Under the pieces are notes generated by a model. It saw nothing but the letters and a program-made list of their open reading frames with translations, searched no databases and was not told where the DNA came from. A program made the translations under genes and the position numbers. 7,287 bases of DNA from an uncultured Treponema sp. (GTDB lineage: Bacteria > Spirochaetota > Spirochaetia > Treponematales > Treponemataceae), in contig CAMJAJ010000055.1 of NCBI GenBank assembly GCA_946403565.1, positions 1-7,287 of the forward strand, written 5' to 3'. Positions 1 to 6,259 of the stretch are shown here, one piece after another (position 1 is the first letter of the stretch; each line of letters opens with the position of its first letter).

Positions 1-114
1 CTTCAATCCTCGTCCTGCAGGATTTGAGACGCTGGTGGCAGACGGCCCTGCAGGGCCGCAGCCAGGCTTCAATTCGCGTCCTGCAGGCTCCGAGGCGCCG
101 GCGGCAGACGGCAT
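1..114 (-). CDS. Possible N-terminus of an 11-residue-repeat protein (partial, cut by window edge)
   Basis: A minus-strand ATG at 114 opens a frame of 38 codons that runs off the left edge. GGAGGT sits 9 nt before it, a well-placed ribosome-binding site, and the ATG is 28 nt past the mrp stop codon, so co-transcription is plausible. The peptide is built of 11-residue steps that each end in PAG; the first and third begin with PSA, and the second and the cut fourth with R-(E/G)-LK. It has no signal peptide or membrane segment and is rich in Ala, Gly, Pro and Ser. I do not recognise the family. The repeat is equally open on the plus strand, so this may be a noncoding repeat that happens to lack stops. 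The ribosome-binding site and spacing are the only real support for a gene. Confidence 0.35.
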   Translation of the reverse strand, partial: MPSAAGASEPAGRELKPGCGPAGPSATSVSNPAGRGLK

Positions 115-119
115 CACCG
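1..119. repeat. Imperfect tandem repeat, 33-bp step and 66-bp higher-order period
   Basis: The octamer CCTGCAGG occurs at 14-21, 47-54 and 80-87, exactly 33 bp apart. A longer unit starting CTTCAAT at 1 returns at 67, and 38 of the first 46 positions match between the two copies. Shared blocks are CGTCCTGCAGG and GGCAGACGGC. The period of 33 (11 codons) and 66 (22 codons) keeps reading frames open on both strands. On the minus strand each 11-residue step ends in Pro-Ala-Gly; on the plus strand the copies read FNPRPAG and FNSRPAG. Amino-acid identity between copies is 10 of 15 in either reading, so the substitutions do not say which strand, if any, is coding. It could be the edge of a repeat protein gene or a noncoding minisatellite. 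The array probably continues beyond the left edge. Confidence 0.75.
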
Positions 120-142
120 ACCGACCTCCGTCTCCGTCATGC

Positions 143-1006
143 TCAGGCTTTCCTGACAAGGTTCTCTATGACTTCCGCGGCGCCGTCGACATAGCCTTCC
201 GTGAGCGACTCCACCTCGCCGTTGTCCACGGCCACGGACATCTTCTGTTCCACCGGAATGCGGGCGAGCACCTTGAGAGAGAAGTCCTTCGCAATGCCGT
301 CTATGTTGTTCTCCCCGAAGACGCGGAGCTCCTTGCCGCAGTCCGGGCATTTGACGTAGCTCATGTTCTCGATCAGGCCCAGGATGGGGACCTTCATCAT
401 GTTCGCCATGTTGACGGCCTTCTCCACGATGACGCGGACAAGCTGCTGGGGCGAGGCGACGACGACAATGCCGTCGATCGGGATGGACTGGAAGACCGTC
501 AGCGGAACGTCGCCGGTTCCGGGCGGGCAGTCCACGAACATGAAGTCCACGTTGTCCCAGACCACGTCGCTCCAGAACTGGCGGACCGCGCCGGAGATGA
601 CCGGGCCGCGCCAGATGACCGGGTCGGTCTCGTGGGGCAGCAGGAAGTTCATCGACATGATCTGCACCCCGCCCTCGCTCGTCACGGGCTTGATATACTC
701 AGAGTGCTTGCCGTCAGGCCCCGCCATGGAGCCGCCCTCGGCACGCTCCCCCTGCAGGCCGAACGCCGTCGGTATGGAGGGGCCGGTTATGTCCGCATCC
801 AGTATGGCGGACCGGTAGCCGTCCCTGTGGACCTTCGCCGCCAGCAGGCTGGTGACGAGGGACTTGCCCACGCCCCCCTTGCCGCTTATGACCGCTATGA
901 CCTTCTTGACCGAGGAGCCGGCATGGAGCTGCTCGCGCATGTCCCGGTCCTTGCAGCCCTCCTTCTTGCAGGAGCTGCACTCGTGCCCACATTCTTCTTC
1001 CGCCAT
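143..1006 (-). CDS. mrp: Mrp/NBP35-family iron-sulfur carrier P-loop ATPase
   Basis: A 287-residue protein of the Mrp/ApbC/Nbp35 family: cytoplasmic P-loop ATPases thought to carry and deliver [4Fe-4S] clusters to apo-enzymes. The deviant Walker A motif GKGGVGKS lies at residues 42-49, ILDADITGPSIP at about 68-79, and the Walker B-like FVDCPPGTGD at 157-166. The family's cluster-binding CxxC pair is C220 and C223 (CPDC). The first 20 residues add four cysteines, C6-x3-C10-x2-C13-x4-C18, recalling the N-terminal ferredoxin-like site of Nbp35 but with different spacing; such a head is seen in Mrp proteins of anaerobes. The ATG at 1006 is preceded by AGGGGG with an 8-nt gap, which fixes the start. 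The gene lies 79 nt downstream of the flavoprotein gene on the same strand and has its own promoter-like sequence. Length is normal for the short form without the DUF59 domain. Confidence 0.95.
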   Translation of the reverse strand: MAEEECGHECSSCKKEGCKDRDMREQLHAGSSVKKVIAVISGKGGVGKSLVTSLLAAKVHRDGYRSAILDADITGPSIPTAFGLQGERAEGGSMAGPDGKHSEYIKPVTSEGGVQIMSMNFLLPHETDPVIWRGPVISGAVRQFWSDVVWDNVDFMFVDCPPGTGDVPLTVFQSIPIDGIVVVASPQQLVRVIVEKAVNMANMMKVPILGLIENMSYVKCPDCGKELRVFGENNIDGIAKDFSLKVLARIPVEQKMSVAVDNGEVESLTEGYVDGAAEVIENLVRKA

Positions 1007-1014
1007 CGCGAATT

Positions 1015-1067
1015 CCCCCTAAACTAGTTTGCCATTGAATATAGCGATTTTTGCCGCCAAACGGCAA
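1015..1067 (-). promoter_or_regulatory. Candidate mrp promoter and ribosome-binding site, with two small palindromes
   Basis: On the minus strand, TTGCCG (1067-1062) and TATATT (1043-1038) are separated by 18 bp, matching a sigma-70-type promoter at 4 of 6 and 5 of 6 positions. Transcription would begin near 1031, giving a leader of about 25 nt with AGGGGG at 1020-1015 before the mrp ATG. Two palindromes overlap the elements. TTGCCG-N5-CGGCAA (1051-1067) covers the -35 box, and AAACTAGTTT (1021-1030) is a perfect 10-bp palindrome just after the predicted start. The first hairpin is followed on the minus strand by A residues, not T, so it does not look like a terminator. Operator function is inference only. 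Confidence 0.45.
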
Positions 1068-1085
1068 GGCCACCAGAGGAGCGGC

Positions 1086-2465
1086 CTAGGCCCCGCAGAT
1101 CCGGTCGGCGACATAGATGCCGCTCGCCGACGCGTGGGAAAGCGAGTGGGTCACGCCGGAACCGTCGCCGATGATGTACAGGCCCTTGTACTTGCTCTCC
1201 AGGTGCTCGTCGATCTCCACCTCCATGTTGTAGAACTTGACCTCCACGCCGTAGAGCAGGGTGTCGTCGTTCGCCGTGCCCGGGGCAATCTTGTCCAGGG
1301 CATGGATCATCTCGATGATTCCGTCCAGGATGCGCTTGGGCAGGACCAGGCTCAGGTCGCCGGGCGAGGCCGCGAGCGTCCCCCGGACGGTCCCCTCCTC
1401 CAGGCGCTCGGCCGTGCTGCGCCGTCCCCGCTCCAGGTCGCCGAAGCGCTGGACCAGGACCCCGCCGCCGAGCATGTTGGACAGGCGGGCGATGCTCTCA
1501 CCGTAGCTGTTGCTGTCCTTGAAGGGCTCGGAGAAGGCCTGCGACACCAGCAGGGCAAAGTTCGTGTTCTCCGTCTTCTTGGCCGGGTCCTCGAAGGAAT
1601 GGCCGTTCACGGTGATGATGCCGTTCGTGTTCTCGTTGACGACGATGCCGTGGGGGTTCATGCAGAAGGTCCGCACCTGGTCCTCGAACTTCTCCGTCCG
1701 GTACACGATCTTGCCCTCGTACAGCTCCTTCGTGATGTCCTCGAATATCACCGCGGGCAGCTCCACGCGCACGCCTATGTCCACCCGGTTGGACTTGGTG
1801 GAGATGCCCAGCTCGCTGCAGACCCCGCTCAGCCAGTGGCTGCCGCTGCGGCCCACCGACACGATGCAGTTCGCGCAGGAGGCGGTCTCCTCGCCGGACT
1901 GCCCCGCCCATTTGACGGAATACCCCTCCCCCGCCCGCTCAATCCGCGTTATGGGCGTGTAGAAGAAGAAGGACACCTTGTCCTTGAGCTCCTCGTAGAG
2001 CTTCTGGAGGACGATGTAGTTTATGTCCGTCCCCAGGTGGCGGACGCTCGCGTCCAGCAGGTTCAGCTTGTTCTGGATGCAGATCTTCTTGTACTTGGTC
2101 CCGCCGGTGGAATAGAGCCGGGTCCCCTCGCCCCCGTGGGACAGGTTTATCTCGTCCACGTAGCGCATCAGCGAGAGGGCCTCCTTCTTGCCGATGTGGG
2201 AATAGAGGGTCCCGCCGAAGTCGTTCGTAATGTTGTACTTGCCGTCGGAAAAGGCCCCCGCCCCGCCGAAGCCGCTCATGATGGAGCAGGTCTTGCACTT
2301 GATGCAGCTCTTGACCGTCGTCCCGTTTATGGGGCAGTGCCGCTTCTCCAGGGGGCCGCCCGACTCGAACACCGCTATCTTCAGGGAGGGCCTGTTCTTC
2401 ACCAGCTCATACGCCGCGAAAATCCCGCCCGGTCCCGCGCCAACAATAATCACATCGTACGTCAT
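1086..2465 (-). CDS. COG2509-type FAD-dependent dehydrogenase of unknown substrate
   Basis: A 459-residue flavoprotein. The N-terminus MTYDVIIVGAGPGG is a Rossmann dinucleotide-binding GxGxxG motif (residues 9-14), with the acidic ribose-binding residue at about E34. A four-cysteine cluster follows: C44 in RHCPI, then C54, C57 and C60 in CIKCKTC. It leads into GFGGAGAFSDGKYN (65-78), a hallmark of the uncharacterised FAD-dependent dehydrogenases of COG2509. The C-terminal FAD-contact motif IIGDGSGVTHSLSHASASG lies about 20 residues before the end. Substrate and pathway are unknown; the cysteines could bind a metal or Fe-S cluster, which would suit the neighbouring mrp gene, but this is inference. 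I chose the ATG at 2465 because the Rossmann strand begins right there; the frame stays open upstream to 2660, but that stretch is low-complexity and includes the promoter. No normally spaced Shine-Dalgarno precedes it. Confidence 0.92.
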   Translation of the reverse strand: MTYDVIIVGAGPGGIFAAYELVKNRPSLKIAVFESGGPLEKRHCPINGTTVKSCIKCKTCSIMSGFGGAGAFSDGKYNITNDFGGTLYSHIGKKEALSLMRYVDEINLSHGGEGTRLYSTGGTKYKKICIQNKLNLLDASVRHLGTDINYIVLQKLYEELKDKVSFFFYTPITRIERAGEGYSVKWAGQSGEETASCANCIVSVGRSGSHWLSGVCSELGISTKSNRVDIGVRVELPAVIFEDITKELYEGKIVYRTEKFEDQVRTFCMNPHGIVVNENTNGIITVNGHSFEDPAKKTENTNFALLVSQAFSEPFKDSNSYGESIARLSNMLGGGVLVQRFGDLERGRRSTAERLEEGTVRGTLAASPGDLSLVLPKRILDGIIEMIHALDKIAPGTANDDTLLYGVEVKFYNMEVEIDEHLESKYKGLYIIGDGSGVTHSLSHASASGIYVADRICGA

Positions 2466-2477
2466 GCCCCCATTATA
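2466..2477 (-). promoter_or_regulatory. TATAAT -10 box abutting the flavoprotein start codon (probable leaderless mRNA)
   Basis: The minus strand reads TATAAT (2477-2472), then GGGGGC, then the ATG at 2465. A perfect consensus -10 box usually starts transcription 6-8 nt downstream, which here falls on or beside the A of the ATG. The G run ends one nucleotide before the ATG, too close to act as a ribosome-binding site; a second G run before TATAAT is 14 nt away, too far. I see no good -35 at 16-18 bp (the best T-rich hexamers are TTCCCT-like). The short AT patch stands out in GC-rich surroundings. Confidence 0.5.
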
Positions 2478-2497
2478 TTCCCCCGGGAAGGAAAAGG

Positions 2498-2559
2498 GAA
2501 GCAAAAAGTAAGCACGTGCCGGGCGGGACCGAGGCAGGGCTGCCCCAGCCCCCGGCACG
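2498..2559 (-). terminator. Probable terminator after comEC
   Basis: The 163-bp gap 2466-2628 between comEC and the flavoprotein gene contains a 9-bp inverted repeat, CGTGCCGGG (2515-2523) and CCCGGCACG (2551-2559). Smaller GC hairpins lie inside it, including GGCAG-GG-CTGCC. Read on the minus strand, the stem is followed within 6-7 nt by CTTTTTGCTT and further T-rich sequence. That is the right order for an intrinsic terminator of the pilZ-HEAT-comEC unit, though the T run is displaced from the stem and the loop is long (27 nt). It fits with the downstream flavoprotein gene having its own -10 box. Confidence 0.45.
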
Positions 2560-2628
2560 AGACATGGCGGCCACGACACGGGGTGGGACTGCACGCCCCC
2601 GGCGCATGGCGCCAGCCCACGCGGCAGG

Positions 2629-3885
2629 CTAGCCCGCGCCGAGCAGGGGGAAGGCGGCAAAGAAGCCGGCGGCCTGCTCCATCAGGAACAGGAGGGCGCC
2701 CAGCAGCAGAGAACACGCGGGCGCAAGGGCCGGACAGACGAGCGAGGCCGCCAGGGAGGCAAGCGAGGCCGCCATGAAGATGCCGACCAGGGGCGACACG
2801 ACGACGCTCGCCAGTATCCCGGCAGGAGCGACCGAACCGAACAGGAGGAGCGAGACCGGGGCCGTGGCCAGGAACGCCGACAGGGAGGCGGCAAAGGGAG
2901 CGGCAAGCACCGGCGGCAGCAGGGGGGCCAGAAGCCGGGCCAGGGGCCCCGTCAGCAGGAGGAGGCCAGCCATGGCCGCATAGGACAGCATGAAGGCCGC
3001 GCTCCCCAGGTCCTGCGGCCGCAGGAGGGCGTGGACAAGGAACACGGCCCCCAGGGCATCCCTGCCGTCCACGCCGGAGACGTGGAGGCGGGAGCAGCAG
3101 GACAGCAGCAGGACGAACAGGAAGGCCCTGAGCAGGGAGGGGGAAAGGCCCGCGAAGAACACAAAGCAGGCAAGCCCCAACAGCACAGGGAGGAAGCTCC
3201 GCCGCCTGCCCAGCAGGTGAACGGACGAGAAGCCCAGCAGCGAGGAGAAGAAGGAGAGGTGCATGCCGCTCAGGGCCAGGACGTGCGAAAGTCCCGCCCT
3301 GCGGAAGGACTCCAGCAGGAGCGGGTCCAGGTATTCCCGGGAGCCGGAAAGCAGGGCGAGCACCAGGCCGCCGGCCCTACCCCAGGAGTACACGAGCCGC
3401 CTGAACTGCAGGCGGGCCACGGCCCTGGCCCGGAAGAGGAAGGCCGGAAGCCCCCTCCCCCAGCCCAGGGACTCGGCGGAGCTGACCTCGAAGACTTTCC
3501 GGCCAGCGTTCCAGCGGCCCGTCAGGCGGAAGCAGGCCCCGCTTTCCATCAGGAGCCCGCCGGACGTCCTGGAGTACAGGCGGCCGGGATAGAGGGACTC
3601 CACGAGGGATGCGGGCAACGACAGGTCGAGCCGGCCGGACGAACCGCCTGAGACGGCACCCCCCGGCAGCCTGCCGAAGGCACGGAACACGTCCGCCCTG
3701 CAGGAGTAGGCGGCCCCCCGGCCGCCAGCGGTCCGCGAAGGGCTTGAGGCTATCCGGCAGTCCAGCGACACAGCGGCGGACAGCGGCACGACGGAGGCAT
3801 AGGCCTCCTGCCTTCCGACGGGCACAAGGCCCCCGTAGATTGCGGCGGCACAAATGAGGGCCGCCATGAGGAATGGTTTCACCAC
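2629..3885 (-). CDS. comEC: ComEC/Rec2-type DNA-uptake channel protein, short form without beta-lactamase domain
   Basis: A 418-residue polytopic membrane protein of the ComEC/Rec2 family, which forms the inner-membrane channel for single-stranded DNA in natural transformation. One hydrophobic helix at residues 5-23 is followed by a soluble part (about 30-150) where ComEC has its OB-fold-like DUF4131 region. The Competence domain then spans about 160-418. Family motifs are clear: HVLALSGMHLSF (201-212), SPSLLRAFLF (248-257), SAAFMLSYAAMAGLLLL (295-311), and a PVSLLLFGSVAPAGILAS-like segment near 343-360. ComEC proteins often run to about 700-800 residues, with a C-terminal metallo-beta-lactamase-like nuclease; here the frame stops right after the last membrane helices and nothing downstream encodes that domain. 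Translation likely starts at GTG 3885, overlapping the previous gene by 7 nt; ATG at 3867 is an alternative. No strong Shine-Dalgarno is visible, so translational coupling is likely. Confidence 0.88.
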   Translation of the reverse strand: MVKPFLMAALICAAAIYGGLVPVGRQEAYASVVPLSAAVSLDCRIASSPSRTAGGRGAAYSCRADVFRAFGRLPGGAVSGGSSGRLDLSLPASLVESLYPGRLYSRTSGGLLMESGACFRLTGRWNAGRKVFEVSSAESLGWGRGLPAFLFRARAVARLQFRRLVYSWGRAGGLVLALLSGSREYLDPLLLESFRRAGLSHVLALSGMHLSFFSSLLGFSSVHLLGRRRSFLPVLLGLACFVFFAGLSPSLLRAFLFVLLLSCCSRLHVSGVDGRDALGAVFLVHALLRPQDLGSAAFMLSYAAMAGLLLLTGPLARLLAPLLPPVLAAPFAASLSAFLATAPVSLLLFGSVAPAGILASVVVSPLVGIFMAASLASLAASLVCPALAPACSLLLGALLFLMEQAAGFFAAFPLLGAG

Positions 3886-5060
3886 TTCAGCTTTGCAAGG
3901 GCAAGCCGCGCCTCGTCAGTGACATCGCTGGGATAGTCCAGGTATGTCGCATAGAGCAGGTAATCGAACGCAGCCTTGTCCCCCAGACCTCCCAACGTCT
4001 TGATTACGGAGAGCACGACGGCCTCCTCGGGGGCAGTCCCCGACTCCATGTCCTTGTTGAGAGACCCAAGGTATTGGGAAAGGTAGCGGCCCGTGTCAGG
4101 ACATGAGACCCGGGCCATATCCGAGATGAGCGTGCAGAAGCCGTCCGCGTCCAGCAGCCCCCAGTCATAGCTCTTGGAAGCTATCGCGAAGGACTCGGCT
4201 ATGTCCTGGGCAGAACGCGTCCAGCGACATTCGGCGGCCAGCGAGACGGAGCGCACGTACAGCAAGGCATCCTCTTTCGAGTCAAATACCCCTTTGTTGT
4301 CCCTCGCATTGTTTATCTCATCCAGGAGCATCTTTTCTGCAACTTTACCCTTGATTTTTTTGGAAATTCCTCGGTTGGAGCCTATTATCTCCAGAATCTT
4401 CAGCCGCTGCGCCACGCCCGCGCTGTCCGTTATCTTCAGAATCTCGTTCTCCGCCCCCGCCGCAAGGGGGGCAAAGGCGTCCTCCAGCAGGGCCTTGCTG
4501 CCGCTCCAGACGTCCATCAGGTCGGCAATGAACAGGATGTTGAACGACACGCGGTTCCCGCCCTTCTTCAGGATCTGGAGGCTCTTCTCCACCAGCGGGT
4601 CCATCGTGTCCTTGCCGGGGTCGTCGGCCTCCTCCTGCGCCCGGGCGGCGACAAAGGAATTCACCAGCTCCAGGTTCTCCGGCGTCAGGGAGCTGGAAAA
4701 CACGGTCAGGACGGCAAGCCGGACATCCTGGGACGAGAAGGCATTGAACGCCTTCCCCAGGTCCCGGGAGGCCTTGTCCCTCCGGTCCGGGGGGAGCACC
4801 CGCATGTCGAGGGACTTGACGGCACACGCCATCAGGAGGTCCAGGTCCTCGTCATCCCCGATCTCGTCATGGATGGAAAGGGCATGGTCAATGGCCTTCG
4901 CGATGAAGATGTTGTCCGAGGCCGCGGCGGCCTCCCTGACCGCCTGGACCTTGTCCGCCATGTTGCCTTTGAGGAAATTCTTCTGGTATGGAGAGGCAGG
5001 GGAAAAACCGCCCGCAAGGAGAAACAAAAGGGCTGAAGCAAACAGAGCCTTTCGCGCCAT
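3879..5060 (-). CDS. Exported HEAT-like helical-repeat protein of unknown function
   Basis: A 393-residue protein with an N-terminal signal peptide: positive MARK, a hydrophobic core at about 5-18, and a likely signal peptidase I site near 23 (SPAS). No cysteine follows the core, so it is not a lipoprotein, and a periplasmic location is expected. The mature part is almost wholly alpha-helical. The C-terminal segment (about 347-393: VIKTLGGLGDKAAFDYLLYA, ending ARLALAKLKW) has the paired-helix pattern of HEAT-like repeats. The segment after the signal (NMADKVQAVREAAAASDN) begins similarly. Such folds usually serve as protein-binding scaffolds; no catalytic motif is visible. ATG 5060 has GGGGAGGG a few nt upstream. 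The gene starts 26 nt after the PilZ gene and its stop codon overlaps the comEC start, so the three are almost certainly one operon. The specific family is not recognised. Confidence 0.85.
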   Translation of the reverse strand: MARKALFASALLFLLAGGFSPASPYQKNFLKGNMADKVQAVREAAAASDNIFIAKAIDHALSIHDEIGDDEDLDLLMACAVKSLDMRVLPPDRRDKASRDLGKAFNAFSSQDVRLAVLTVFSSSLTPENLELVNSFVAARAQEEADDPGKDTMDPLVEKSLQILKKGGNRVSFNILFIADLMDVWSGSKALLEDAFAPLAAGAENEILKITDSAGVAQRLKILEIIGSNRGISKKIKGKVAEKMLLDEINNARDNKGVFDSKEDALLYVRSVSLAAECRWTRSAQDIAESFAIASKSYDWGLLDADGFCTLISDMARVSCPDTGRYLSQYLGSLNKDMESGTAPEEAVVLSVIKTLGGLGDKAAFDYLLYATYLDYPSDVTDEARLALAKLKW

Positions 5061-5086
5061 ATCCCTCCCCGCGCCCGGGACTTACA

Positions 5087-6259
5087 CTACACGAGGTCGT
5101 CGTCAGCCCTGCTCTGCTGGACGGCCCTGGTCTTCTCAGCAAGCTCCGCATTGGAGGAAATCTCCCCGAGCAGGTTGGAGTCAGGCTTGAGCTCTTCCTT
5201 CACCACCACCGGCTCCTCAACCTTCTCTTCAGTGGCAGCGCTTCCCATGGAAAGGCGGTTGTATATATAGTTGAGCAGGGTGTTCCTCATGTCGTCATCG
5301 ATGTAGGTGCACTCGAAATGCAGCTTGGACACGTTCTTCTCCCGGTTGAACTCCACGGAGCGGACGATTCCGAACATCATGATGAGGATGCTGCCCAGGT
5401 TGAACTGGATCTTTATCCGCATGTTCGCCTTGGCCTTGCCGGGCAGGCAGATGAGCGCGCCGGATTCGCTGATGTCCTCCAGGGTGCACTTCGTCCCGTC
5501 CACCTCAAGGTCGGCCTTGGCGTAATCTATCTCCGAAGACTTGATGACGAACAGGAACGCGTCTATGCTGCAGCCGCAGCGGACGGCCTGGCGCTTCTGG
5601 ATCCTGTCCAGCTTGCCGGTGTGGTTCAGCATGATGCAGGGCTTGCCCTCGAACGAGCCGGAGTCGTCCACCGTGGTGTCGAACGCATAGCAGGCGTCCC
5701 CCTTGCGCCACATGTAGACGGTCACGGTCTTGCCCTTCCACTGGTTGGGCGGCAGTATCTCGCTCTTCGCGGCAGAGCCGACCTTCATCACCTTCTTGGG
5801 CAGCTCTATCTCGATGCGGCGGCCATTGTTCATGACGATGGAGGAGTAGACCCCCCGGCCGGGGAATATCACGGAAAGCCGCTGGCCGGACTCGAGGGCC
5901 GCCGTCGTCTGGATCCGCGTGTTCTCGTCACCCTCGAGGGCAACCTTGGTCCTGAGCTTGTTCAGCTTGGAGACCAGCAGCTGGCCGCCTGGAGCGCTTC
6001 CCTCGCGCCTGGACTCGGAGAGGATCATCGCGATGACCCGGTTCAACGTCGGTATCGACCCATAGAGGGAAAGCGGATCCAGGATTCCCAGCTTCTTCAC
6101 GGTCTTCCACATGATGCCGGACTCCGAAAGGCGGAACCCGTTCTCGCGGCCATACGAGTAGAATGCTATCTTCTCGCTGAATATGGATATGAGCCTGAGC
6201 CCCACCACAATAACAAGGATTACTATGAAAATAATGAGCAAGATGGCTTTTACGTTCAA
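5087..6259 (-). CDS. Membrane-anchored YcgR-like PilZ protein, probable c-di-GMP receptor
   Basis: A 390-residue protein. One N-terminal membrane helix (about 5-22, ILLIIFIVILVIVVGL) leaves the rest probably cytosolic. A linker region (about 30-115) follows, then a YcgR-N-like beta domain (about 120-215), then a PilZ domain (about 218-335). The two c-di-GMP-binding motifs are intact: RQAVR (R223-x3-R227) and D262-x-S264-x2-G267. The last 50 residues are a charged, probably disordered tail. PilZ proteins change partner interactions on binding cyclic di-GMP; spirochaetes have characterised examples (PlzA in Borrelia, TDE0214 in Treponema denticola), though I cannot show orthology. The start is a TTG at 6259 with AAGGGG 5 nt upstream; an in-frame TAG lies at 6317-6319 and no ATG occurs before residue 50, past the membrane helix. 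It is the first gene of a three-gene unit with the HEAT-like and ComEC proteins, which suggests but does not prove control of an envelope or DNA-uptake process. Confidence 0.92.
   Translation of the reverse strand: MNVKAILLIIFIVILVIVVGLRLISIFSEKIAFYSYGRENGFRLSESGIMWKTVKKLGILDPLSLYGSIPTLNRVIAMILSESRREGSAPGGQLLVSKLNKLRTKVALEGDENTRIQTTAALESGQRLSVIFPGRGVYSSIVMNNGRRIEIELPKKVMKVGSAAKSEILPPNQWKGKTVTVYMWRKGDACYAFDTTVDDSGSFEGKPCIMLNHTGKLDRIQKRQAVRCGCSIDAFLFVIKSSEIDYAKADLEVDGTKCTLEDISESGALICLPGKAKANMRIKIQFNLGSILIMMFGIVRSVEFNREKNVSKLHFECTYIDDDMRNTLLNYIYNRLSMGSAATEEKVEEPVVVKEELKPDSNLLGEISSNAELAEKTRAVQQSRADDDLV

Noticed and set aside
1..119. CRISPR-like repeat array
   Set aside because: The units are contiguous, diverged and in codon phase, with no unique spacers and no cas genes.
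114..140. Eight-codon minus-strand frame (MTETEVGR) after mrp
   Set aside because: It is too short to support and has no ribosome-binding site. Its stop overlaps the ATG at 114, which is at most a coupling curiosity.
35..1027. Plus-strand open frame of 330 codons through the left repeat and across mrp
   Set aside because: It is antisense to mrp, which has complete family motifs and a good ribosome-binding site. The start would be a GTG inside the repeat with no supporting site.
1051..1067. Hairpin TTGCCG-N5-CGGCAA as a terminator of the flavoprotein gene
   Set aside because: On the transcribed strand it is followed by A residues rather than T, and it overlaps a good -35/-10 pair for mrp.
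2466..2660. N-terminal extension of the flavoprotein to an ATG at 2660
   Set aside because: The extra 65 residues are Pro/Arg/Cys-rich low-complexity sequence, overlap the comEC end, and cover the terminator and -10 box; the Rossmann fold starts at the 2465 ATG.
1029..2777. Long plus-strand open frame of 582 codons
   Set aside because: It is antisense to the flavoprotein gene and the end of comEC. Its translation is rich in His, Val, Arg, Gln and Asp as expected from the reverse of GC-rich codons, and it shows no recognisable domain.
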